Shown here: positions 34,152 to 42,500 of the stretch, piece by piece | Layout: every line of letters begins with the position of its first letter | Position numbering within the stretch: the first letter of the stretch is position 1 | Origin: Anaeromyces robustus | Lineage: Eukaryota; Neocallimastigomycota; Neocallimastigomycetes; Neocallimastigales; Neocallimastigaceae | Length of the DNA stretch: 42,500 bases | NCBI GenBank assembly: GCA_002104895.1 | Contig: MCFG01000467.1 | Location: 1 to 42,500 of the forward strand | Direction of reading: 5' to 3' | The notes under the pieces: generated by a model | Seen by the model: the letters and a program-made list of their open reading frames with translations, nothing else | Databases searched by the model: none | What the model was told of the DNA's origin: nothing | Program-made: the position numbers and the translations under genes

Positions 34152-34925
34152 TTAAACAGAAATTATTATTAGAAATATATTAAATAATTTTGTGTTGATT
34201 TTTCTAATAAAACATTTTTATAATATTAAATATTATTAAATAATAATTATTAGTTAATTCACTGCCCAATTTGATTAATTTTTATATTAAAAATTCTAAC
34301 CATCATTAATTAATTTTTTAACTTGGTTAAATCCTAATCTTTTATCTTAATTAATTATTTATCATTGTGTAAATAATTTTTCACCTATTGACTCATCATT
34401 ATTTAATCAGTCATAAAATAATATATAATTTCTTAATATTATAAATATTAATAATAATAGTTAGAATAATATTAAAATAGTTTATAATAAATATTTGAAA
34501 TATAGAAATCATGTAATATTTATTTATAATTATACTTTGATAAAAAAGTATACTTTTATTTAGAATCGATTCTTAAGGATTATTTAGTTAAGATCTTTAC
34601 AAAGATTTTTAATTAAATTTTAAAATTAATCTGAGTTTTTATTATACTTTAGCTAATTTAAACATTTATTTTATAATATTAATAAAAATATTTAAATAAA
34701 AGCTTTTTTAAACAGAAATTATTATTAGAAAAATATTAAATAATTTTGTGTTGATTTTTCTAATAAAACATTTTTATAATATTAAATATTATTAAAAAAT
34801 AATTATTAATTCACTGCCTAATTAATTTTTATATTAAAAATTCTAACCATCATTAATTAATTTTCTGACTTGGTTAAATCCTAATCTTTTACTTAATTAT
34901 TTATTTTTGTGTAAATATTTTTACA
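34152..34925. repeat. Direct repeat pair of about 220 bp, 558 bp apart
   Basis: 34152-34383 and 34710-34925 share AAACAGAAATTATTATTAGAA, TTTTGTGTTGATTTTTC, the TTCACTGCC region, CTAACCATCATTAATTAATT and TGGTTAAATCCTAATCTTTT with a few differences. The second copy ends exactly where the truncated gag begins, so it marks a deletion or template-switch junction in the relic. Confidence 0.8.
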
Positions 34926-34927
34926 GG

Positions 34928-35116
34928 TAGCAGCCCAGTTCATAGCATTACCATATAGTCTAGAAATAAGGTAAATCACTTTAGTTGTGTCATCTAGGTA
35001 ACGATCTGGGTACAATGGAAAATCAAATTTATTTTAGAAAGAAAACCCTTAAGGTATCTTCTATCTCCAGCAAATCCATCTTTCAGGATTACGTTTTCAA
35101 TATTTACTTCTTCCAT
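34928..35116 (-). pseudogene. Gypsy gag N-terminal remnant
   Basis: The minus strand from ATG 35116 reads MEEVNIENVILKDGFAGDRR and YLKGFLSKINLIF. A one-base indel near 35018-35024 then restores PLYPDRYLDDTTKV and IYLISRLYGNAMNWAAT, where it ends. It is homologous to the gag remnant at 1881-2323 (FAGDRR, KGFL-K-N, SRLYG-AMNWAAT). Only the first 60-odd residues survive. Confidence 0.75.
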
Positions 35117-35345
35117 GTTAAAAAGTTATTATAATTAGAAAATTTTAATTTCCGACCAGTTTAAATATAATAGACTACTAATCAAGCGTCTTTCATCCAA
35201 TGGTAAACGCTTGCCGTCACCCTATTCACACGATCTATGTTCCGTCACACGCTTCGGGATCTTATTACCACCCTTACTATACCTCTGTTGATTGATTAGT
35301 AAGGCTCGTCTATGCTGATTTAAACTGTTAAATTCAATATCAATA
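35117..35345 (-). other. Conserved Gypsy leader block, copy 2
   Basis: Directly upstream of the gag ATG at 35116. On the minus strand it shares AACAGAGGTATAGTA, AAGATCCC, GTGACGGAACAT and GGATGAAAGAC-type words with 10430-10630 (plus strand). Conservation outside coding sequence suggests a packaging, translation or priming role in the element's leader. Confidence 0.55.
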
Positions 35346-36640
35346 AGAAAAGGATATTTCAATTATCAATATTAAATTTTTATATAAATCAACAATAAAT
35401 TTTCTTAAAGAAAATTTTTTTTTTTTTTTTAATATAATAATATTATCTTTTTAATAGTTAAAATTAAATATTTTATAATAAATTATTTATAAATTATTAA
35501 ATAACTTCAGGTGATAGAACCCTTAGCTCTTTTGTTATAACCGTTATATAAACGCTAATTTATTCGACTGTTAATATTAATTAAAAATTAATAAAAGGTA
35601 GGATATTATTAATTTCTTTTTTAACGACTAACTTAATTAGCCTTAAGAAAAAAATATATGAACTACCTCGGTTGTCAAATACCCCAGAAAACAAAAGTAT
35701 TACGTATCGGTAGTTGATTAAGCTACCTCGCGTAGGAAGTCACAGGAAGCTGATTTAAAAAAAAAATTTATAACAATTTTTATAAAAATATTTACTTTTT
35801 TTATTAAAAAGAAAAATATTTTATATTTATTATATATATATATATCTGTATTTTTTTTTTTTTTTATTTATGTTTGTTTATTTACAGTTATTTGTTTATT
35901 TTTTATTATGTGATTTATTTAAATATTATCTTTTTTATTCACTTAATTATAAATTTATTTAAAAATTATTTATTCATTCATTAATATATCTAAATTTGAT
36001 CAATGGATTTATTTAAATTTTGTATTTATTTTTGTAAGTCATATTTTTTCCTTTTTTGTATATAATAATCAAGTTTACTTTAGTTGCTATATTTTATTTT
36101 CTTCTATTTTTGGTATTGATTTAGATAAAAAAATTTTTTATTGGAAAAATTGATTTTGAAATTTCGAAATTGAGATTGAAATTTCAAATTGAAATTGATT
36201 TTTATTTTTTGAAAAAAAATTTTTTTTTTTTTTAATACTAAATTGGATTTTATAATTGAAATTTAAATTGGATTTGAAATTAAGATCAAATTGAAATTTT
36301 AATTATAATTGAAATTTTAATAAAATTTGAAATTAAAATCTGAATTGGAATTTTAATAAAAATTGAAATTGCAATTAAAATCGAAATTGGAATTGAAATT
36401 TTTAATTGAATTGTAATTGAAATTGAAATTGAAATTTTAAATTGGAATTGTTGTTTATACTAAGTTTGAAAATTAAAATTGAAATTATGTTAGGAGTGAA
36501 ATTGAAATTGTTTGATTTGAAAATTTTGTTTTATAAAAATTAAATAAAATTTTGTTTAATGAGAATTTTGTTTTATAAAAAATTAAATAAAATTTTGTTT
36601 TATGAGAATTTTGTTTTATAAAGATTATTATATAAATTTT
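35346..36640 (-). other. Non-coding Gypsy-derived stretch
   Basis: No ORF of note. A foldable part at about 35660-35745 has the pair AACTACC/GGTAGTT at roughly 45 bases' distance and a second CTACCTCG word. A region of TTGAAATT-type simple text (36150-36500) looks like reiterated GAAATT/AATTGAAA words. Confidence 0.45.
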
Positions 36641-36663
36641 TTATTACTACTAAGCGCCAAAAG

Positions 36664-36734
36664 GTAAAAATTTATATTAATATACGGACTTTTCTATTTT
36701 TTCAGCGTCCTTTTCCTTTAATATAAATTTTTAC
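36664..36734. repeat. 17-bp perfect inverted repeat with internal small stem
   Basis: Arms 36664-36680 and 36718-36734 (GTAAAAATTTATATTAA and its complement) pair perfectly; the loop holds GGAC/GTCC near 36685-36710. The pair sits in an old Gypsy leader region and may be an RNA stem or transposon scar. The arms are A+T-rich, but a 17-bp exact pair flanked by G+C-richer words is still unusual. Confidence 0.6.
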
Positions 36735-37264
36735 TGACTTACTTAAGTAGTCTTCGGACTTAGGACTCACAATTTATATTCATTTTTTTGTTTACGAAAA
36801 GCTGCCGCAATAAATTTAATGAATACTCTATAAGGTATAAATTAAATTTTACTATTGTTCTATGGGAGATTTAAATGTCTCCTATTGTAAAGAACAGAAG
36901 TCCAACAATAATAATTCTTATTAAACTTAAAAACACCTCAATATTAAAAATAAACAAGAATTATTGGACACAAACAAACAACAGGTTAGTATCAAATAAT
37001 TTTATTTATTTTATTATTTCTTTGTTAATAAAAACTCGAATTTTCAAATGAGAAAATTCTTGAATATTTATAAACATTATTTCAAAATATTTTAATTACA
37101 TTTTTCATGAGTTATTATATTCTAAATCTAATTGGTCTATTAACCTTTTTATAATAAAATAATATTATCATTTAATACACTTTATAATATATTAATATAT
37201 AATAAAATAATAATAAAAAATAAAATAATAAAATAGTAAAAAATAAAAATATAAATTTTAACAA
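36735..37264. other. A+T-rich stretch with one hairpin
   Basis: No gene. GGAGA/TCTCC around 36865-36889, nested within TGTTCT/AGAACA, makes a small two-part hairpin. The rest is A+T-rich and probably the body of the LTR starting at 37356. Confidence 0.4.
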
Positions 37265-37335
37265 AAGGCATTCCTGTGTATTGAACCCAGGAATACTGAG
37301 CAGAGTTCTAATGCTTAACGAGTAAGCCAACTCTA
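37265..37335 (-). other. tRNA-like module inside LTR, copy 2
   Basis: On the minus strand TGGCTTACTCG (37329-37319, A-box-like), a D-stem GCTTA/TAAGC and GGTTCAATACA (37287-37277, B-box-like) appear with tRNA spacing. The T arm CTGGG/CACAG around TTCAATA has one mismatch. The acceptor ends GAATGCC and AGAGTT do not pair, and the anticodon loop lacks the usual U33, so it is not a working tRNA gene. Confidence 0.55.
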
Positions 37336-37356
37336 TAATTTCTAGTATTCGTTACA
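37336..37356 (-). repeat. LTR 5' terminus TGTAACGAATAC, minus strand
   Basis: Shares its first ten bases with the LTR at 10073 and is preceded (37357-37389) by the CGTCTGG...GAGGACC 3' pol/polypurine sequence also found at the end of the young Gypsy. This is therefore a 3' LTR whose internal part is lost to the right. The far end of this LTR cannot be placed. Confidence 0.6.
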
Positions 37357-37389
37357 TGGTCCTCCTCTAGGATTCGGATACCAGACGAA
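37357..37389 (-). pseudogene. Last bases of a Gypsy pol and polypurine tract
   Basis: The minus strand reads CGTCTGGTATCCGA, then GAGGAGGACCA directly before TGTAACG; the young Gypsy has CGTCTGGAATCCGA then GAGGACCG before its LTR. Only this tail of the element survives, cut by the repeat that begins at 37403. Confidence 0.6.
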
Positions 37390-37402
37390 TCTAGATAAAA
37401 TT

Positions 37403-37816
37403 GTCGCGAATATTAGTGGATTTAAAATTGAAATTCACTAATAGATCAATTACATTTAAATTTCGTTATTGACTAAATCACTTAAAATTCGATTTTCAAT
37501 AAAATAAACAAATATTAAAAAGTATTTAAATTGATATTGTAAAGGGTTTGGACAAATTAAATAAATATTAATCAACTTAATTTAACCCTTAAGATATTAA
37601 TAAAAATAATCAGAAGAAAAATAACGATAACTCACCAAATATTGAAGATTTCCTCCGCTTCGCTTTGATTTTATGCTCATTGAGAAGCTCTGCTCAAGAG
37701 CTACAACATATCTGAATTTCAGCCCATTTGGACCACTGGTTGGCGAGATATTGGACTTTAAAGGTTTACACAATATAAAAATATAATTAAATATTTACAA
37801 GGATCCATAAATAATA
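37403..37816. repeat. Gypsy-type LTR-linked repeat, copy 2
   Basis: Nearly identical to 839-1252 in the same orientation, starting TGTCGCGAATATTAG and diverging after GGATCCATAAATAA. Only a few substitutions are seen by eye (for example near 37530 and 37630-37655). The two copies lie 36.5 kb apart. Confidence 0.8.
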
Positions 37817-37972
37817 ATAATTTAATATTTTTCTGTAATATTTTATTTATATTATAATTTTATTATAAATATATATGTAACATTAAAAATATCTATAAGG
37901 TAAAAATAATTTCAATACCAAATAATATCAATAAAAAAAAATATTTTAATAATGAACATTTTATTTTACAAA

Positions 37973-38010
<38 letters not shown>

Positions 38011-38164
38011 ATAAAAAAAATTTATATTTGATTATTTATATATGTGATTTTAATATTCTGTAATTTGTAATTAAAAAGGAACTTTTATTTTTATTCATTT
38101 TTAGATACAGTTTTTTTTTATTATACTTTTTAAAAGAGTTTATATAATAAAAATATTAATCTTT

Positions 38165-38342
38165 ACATATATTAAAAAAATATTATAATAATAATTGTTA
38201 AACTTTATCCACATATTAAAAAATATAATAATAATAATTACTTAAATTTTATCCACATATTAAAAAAATATAATAATAATAATTGTTAAAATTTTATCCA
38301 CATATTAAAAAAAATATAATAATAATAAATTGTTAAAATTTT
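38165..38342. repeat. 44-45-bp tandem repeat, about 4 copies
   Basis: Units with TTTTATCCACATATTAAA and ATAATAATAATT repeat at 44- to 45-base spacing (CC anchors at 38209, 38253 and 38298). Confidence 0.85.
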
Positions 38343-38388
<46 letters not shown>

Positions 38389-38589
38389 AAAATACTACCA
38401 AGAATTTAATTAACATAGTTGGACTTTTATTAATCCATACTTTAATATTAAATTATTAAAAAAAACTTTTTTAATTTTATAATGCACATTCAAATAAATA
38501 ATAATAAAAAAAAAAAAAATAAAATTTTTTAAATATAAACTTTGATTTATAATTAGATTTATACATATATATATACTAATTACTTTTCA

Positions 38590-38832
38590 ATTCATTATTC
38601 TATTATTTTAAACTATAAATATGCATTTGCCATTCATTAATCTATTATTTTAAACTATAAATATGCATTTGCCATTCATTAATCTATTATTTTAAACTAT
38701 AAATATGCATTTGCCATTCATTAATCTATTATTTTAAACTATAAATATGCATTTGCCATTCATTAATCTATTATTTTAAACTATAAATATGCATTTGCCA
38801 TTCATTAATCTATTATTTTAAACTATAAATGA
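38590..38832. repeat. 42-bp tandem repeat, nearly six copies
   Basis: The unit (ATTCATTAATCTATTATTTT then AAACTATAAATATGCATTTGCC) repeats exactly every 42 bases (GC anchors at 38629, 38671, 38713, 38755, 38797), with the first copy slightly different and the last cut short. Copies are practically identical. Confidence 0.95.
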
Positions 38833-39809
38833 ATATTTTCATTATTTTTTTTATCATTTTTAATATATTTACTTTTTTTTTTCCGCTCTTTATTTTTTTT
38901 ATACTATTTTTCATAAAAACATATATATATATATAATTTCACACAATAAATTTTAAATACCATAATAAGCATTAAATATACCTAAATCATTATTTAATTT
39001 TTAATTTCATAGTTTTAATCGTATTTAAAAAAAAAATATTTATTAAATATAAACATTTATAGTTTAATTTTATTTTTATTTTTATTTTTATTTATTATAT
39101 GATGATTTTCTTTTCTTTTTTTTTTTTTAAACGATAAAAACAATAAAAAATCAAGATTTTTTTCTTTTTTTTTTTTTTTTTCATTTTCTATTTAATTTTT
39201 AAGCTTTTTTTCTTTTTTATGTTACATAAATTTTCATTTTTATTATTTGTTTATAATTATAAATAAAAATTATTTTAAAAAGAAATATATATATAAATAT
39301 ATTTCTTTTTTTTTTTCCATTCAATAATTATTTATGGAAATATTTATAACAAGTTAAAAAAAAATTATTTTTGACGATCTTTTATAATAAAAAAAAAAAA
39401 AGTTAATTATTAATTCTATAACGTTTCGTAATGTATATTTTTGCTATAAATGATTTCTACAAATAATTTATATTTTAAATATTTCATTCCATATATTAAA
39501 ACTTATTTTTTTTAGGTTTATTTATTTTATTTTATTTTAATTGGTAAATATGTTTATTTATTATTTATTATTTATTTTTTTATTATATTATATAGATATA
39601 TATTTGTGGTTTCATTATAAATAATTAATAATGTATATATATAGATAGATATAAATTAATTGATTTTTTTTTAATCATAATTATTAATTTTTTATTATTA
39701 TTATTATTATTATCTTTTACTATTACTTATATATTATTATGAAATAATATAAATAATAGTAAAAAATAGAAAAAAGTGTTATTCTTTGATTATTTTTATA
39801 TATAAAATT

Positions 39810-39897
39810 ATTATTATTGTTGTTGTTGTTATTGTTGTTGCTGTTGTTGCTGTTGTTGTTGTGGTTGTTATTGTTATTATTATTATTATTATTATAA
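39810..39897. repeat. (TTG/TTA)n trinucleotide run
   Basis: Mixed TTG, CTG, GTT and ATT trinucleotides lie directly beyond the receptor stop; on the receptor's strand these are CAA/CAG/AAT runs in the 3' untranslated region. The stop at 39935 precedes it, so no poly-Gln tract is made. Confidence 0.8.
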
Positions 39898-39934
39898 TAA
39901 TAGTATGATTATTAAATATCTTTTTCAAATATAT

Positions 39935-42343
39935 TTATTTTTTTGAAGTTATTTGGTTACTTGTTATTTCCTTATCATAATGTATATACGTCATTTCATT
40001 AGAAGATATTATACTTGTATATAATTCTATTTCAGGTTTTGTTGAAGATATTTGACTATTTTTTTCACTTTCAGCAACAAATAGTGAAGATGATCCTTGA
40101 GAATAATGATAATTAATAATTTTTGATAATACATTTTTCCTATGTACTGATGAAATATTTGATTTTTGAATAGTATTTTTCCTTTTTGTAATTACAACAT
40201 CCTTTTTTGTTGAAATACGTCTATGTTCTTGATATACTCGTATCCAAATAATTATAAAGTAACTAGTAATAGTGGATAGAAAATTATAGATTATAATATT
40301 GACATAATATACATATATATTATTAACAATTATTATGCGTAATATAATAAAAACAAAAGCCATAATTATATTTAAATAAAGAATATATGAAATATTTTGA
40401 ATATCTACATAAGTTATATCCACATTCCATTCTAAAAATGTTAATATAATAATTGATAATATAACAATAAATTTAATTAAAGAAGATATTATAATGTAAA
40501 TGATATGAAAATTCTCAGTAAGTAAACATGTTTGAAAATTCATTCCATTTTCAATGATTTCAGTTTTAATTTGATATGAAGATAAAAAAAATGTTAATAA
40601 CATTAAAATAAAATCTACCATTATTAAAGAAATTAAAGTTATATATCTCTTTTTATAAATGAATTCGGAATATTTATTATATTCTGGGAAATTAACGATT
40701 TCATAAATGAATAAAGGAGTATAAAATAAAGTAAGTCCAAATAAAACACATATAATTCTTACTTTACATTTCAATTCTGTTAATTCTCCAATTAAAAAAT
40801 AATTTTGTGAAATATAAATAAATAAACCAACAAACATAGAAGACCATATCATTTTATTATATCTACAAAAATATATTTTATATTTATTTGAAAGGACGAT
40901 TATATAGGTAAAAAACATAATAAAAAGGATTGAAGAAGTTACGAATATCACCGTTCTTCCAATAGTTGAATTATTTTCAATATAATATATTGAGGTAAGA
41001 TAATCAATTTGTTTTAAAGTATTTTCTGCTGTTTCATTTCCATAAAGATAATTTGTAAAAAGAGAAATATATTTTAAAGAATATTCATCATAACTCATTA
41101 AACTTGGAGAAGGTCTTGGTATAAATTGCATATTTCTAAATGGTTCACATTTATATTTACTACAAAGTTCTTCATCATAATAGACATCATCTAATCCACT
41201 ATGTTTTCCATTTTCTAAAACATATTTTATTTGTAATTTTTTAGATAATAAAAATTCTATAACTTTTGCTGAAGCAATTTTTCTTTCTTCACTAACATAA
41301 TTATTAACAATTAAATTACGACCACCAACACATGATGCTGAAACACCTGCTTTTTCACCAGGTAATTGTGAAATATATAAATCACCATATTCACCATACC
41401 AAAATTTTCCAAATACTACTTTACCAGAAATAATGGTTATAGCTGTATTCATATCATTTAAAATAAAATTACTATCTTTAAATATATATAAATATATATT
41501 AATTACAACAAATATTGTATATATATATATTAAGTATATATAAGTATAAAGATATATAGATATATACAGAGTATATAGATATAAAAACATATAAATATAT
41601 ACAGAGTATATAGATATATAGAAATAAAAATATATATATAGATATATACAAAGTATATAGATATATAGAAATAAAAATATATAGATATATACAGAGTATA
41701 TAGATATATAAATATATAGATATATAGATATATAAAATTTTTATTTTTTAATATTAATTAATAATTGTAAAAAAAAAATAAAAAATAAAAAATAAAAACT
41801 AATAAAATAAATATATATATGTATTTATATATATATTATATTTCTTTATATATTTAATTATTAATTATTAGTTTTTTTTTTTTTTTCATACCAGATGATA
41901 GTTTATTTTTTATTTCTTTTATCATTTTAAATGCTCTTAATGCATTATCACTTCTAAATCCTGGCATATCTGATTCAATTGAATCTCTAAAAGAATATAT
42001 AAATTCTAACGATGAACAAATAGATGATTCTCCATCTATATATATAATATATATTATTAATTATTTTTTTTTAAAAAAAAAAAAAAAAAAGAAAAAAATT
42101 AGAAAAATTAATATAATAATAAAAATAAAATCAACTTTAAATTAAAAAAAAATTTATATCTTATATTATACCTGGCATATGACCAATATATCCTATAATA
42201 TCATTATTTCCGATTTCTTTTTCTTTTTCAACGATATATTCTGCTGAATCAATTAATTCATTCCATGTTTTAGGAAGTGTTTGATTATATTTATCTATTA
42301 ACTCTCTATTAGAGAAAAGTACACCAACATCAACATATAATGG
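39935..42343 (-). CDS. Sugar-binding-protein/class C GPCR-like receptor (3' part)
   Basis: Three exons in view: 42343-42172, 42035-41892 and 41475-39935, GT-AG introns, phases consistent; upstream exons lie outside the window. The first two exons and the start of the third resemble bacterial extracellular solute-binding proteins (PLYVDVGVLFSNRELIDKY, TWNELIDSAEYI, MNTAITIISGKVVFGKFWYG). After about 170 residues of the last exon come seven hydrophobic helices (exon residues about 172-196, 209-231, 238-262, 278-302, 323-347, 363-384, 387-413). Cysteines 237 and 317 sit where class C GPCRs make their TM3-loop disulfide. A Ser/Thr/Lys-rich tail of about 100 residues follows and may bind G protein or be phosphorylated. 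It probably senses an extracellular sugar or related nutrient. Such fusions are known in anaerobic fungi. The ORF reading upstream of 41475 (FLYLYTLY...) is intron, not protein. Confidence 0.88.
41500..41745. repeat. ATAGATATATACAGAGTATAT-type satellite in receptor intron
   Basis: Repeated words GATATATA, CAGAGTATATA and GAAATAAAAATATA fill much of the intron between 41476 and 41891. A chance ORF start for the receptor falls in it. Confidence 0.75.
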
Positions 42344-42381
42344 CTTTATAGTTATATATATATTTAAAATTAATAATATTT

Positions 42382-42412
<31 letters not shown>

Positions 42413-42500
42413 TTTTTTTTGCAAAGGAAATTTTTTTTTTTTTTGTATTAAATTTTTTATTATTATTATTAAACATAAAAAAATTTTTTTATTTTTATTT
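42344..42500 (-). other. Upstream intron of the receptor gene (partial)
   Basis: The splice acceptor AG at 42345-42344 precedes the exon. The rest is A+T-rich with a (ATTT)n run near 42383-42412; no exon is recognisable before the window edge. Confidence 0.6.

Larger units (their letters stand above)
37817..39934. other. A+T-rich spacer downstream of the receptor gene
   Basis: No gene seen. It contains poly-T runs (37980-38004, 38343-38387), two tandem repeats (38165-38342, 38590-38832) and, just after the receptor stop codon on its 3' side, a (TTG/TTA)n run (about 39810-39897). Confidence 0.6.

Noticed and set aside
41476-41590. N-terminal extension of the receptor ORF
   Set aside because: It is intron read-through; the AG at 41477-41476 is an in-phase splice acceptor joining to the exon at 41892.

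Overview
The window is fungal nuclear DNA from an anaerobic gut fungus (Neocallimastigomycota). The evidence is extreme A+T content, a secreted serpin carrying three fungal cellulosome dockerin (CBM10-type) repeats, a substrate-binding-protein/class C GPCR fusion, short GT-AG introns full of microsatellites, and dense Gypsy, MULE, LINE and Copia relics. No rRNA, CRISPR or bacterial operon structure is visible.

Layout. 1-10712 is a nested retrotransposon block. A nearly pristine Gypsy element (3364-8805, identical-looking LTRs, 5-bp target duplication, one 1335-aa Gag-Pol ORF, self-primed like Tf1) sits inside the untranslated leader of an older minus-strand Gypsy, whose LTR lies at about 9518-10073 and whose broken gag lies at 1881-2323. 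10713-12716 holds a decayed MULE transposase and its repeat-rich end. 14944-16566 is an intact intronless dockerin-serpin gene. 17878-18975 is a LINE relic, and 20236-20718 a broken short-chain dehydrogenase. 21879-25783 is a nine-exon M3-family zinc oligopeptidase with a signal peptide; I rebuilt it from splice sites and every junction keeps frame. 27084-27500 is a G+C-richer hairpin-rich island of unknown nature. 27920-28489 is a secreted hevein-type (CBM18) protein. 30041-31899 is a second MULE relic with a 38-bp satellite. 32167-32560 is a Copia gag relic. 33400-37816 is another graveyard of Gypsy pieces on the minus strand. 39935-42343 (minus) is the 3' part of a receptor with a bacterial-type sugar-binding domain and seven membrane helices; its 5' end lies beyond the window.

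Host genes as a set: dockerin-serpin (protease inhibitor that can dock on the cellulosome), secreted M3 peptidase, secreted chitin-binding protein and nutrient-sensing receptor all face the cell exterior. Their clustering is otherwise unproven.

Most novel signals: (1) a folded RNA element in the leaders of two diverged Gypsy relics (2847-2935 minus; 10204-10312 plus), with an almost invariant core, a closing stem changed by compensatory substitutions, and G-U pairs that make sense only on the element's sense strand; (2) tRNA-like modules with A and B boxes just inside LTRs beginning TGTAACGAAT; (3) a 14-nt perfect self-priming signal in the young Gypsy. Much of the rest is A+T-rich spacer and microsatellite, noted where it exceeds about 300 bases.
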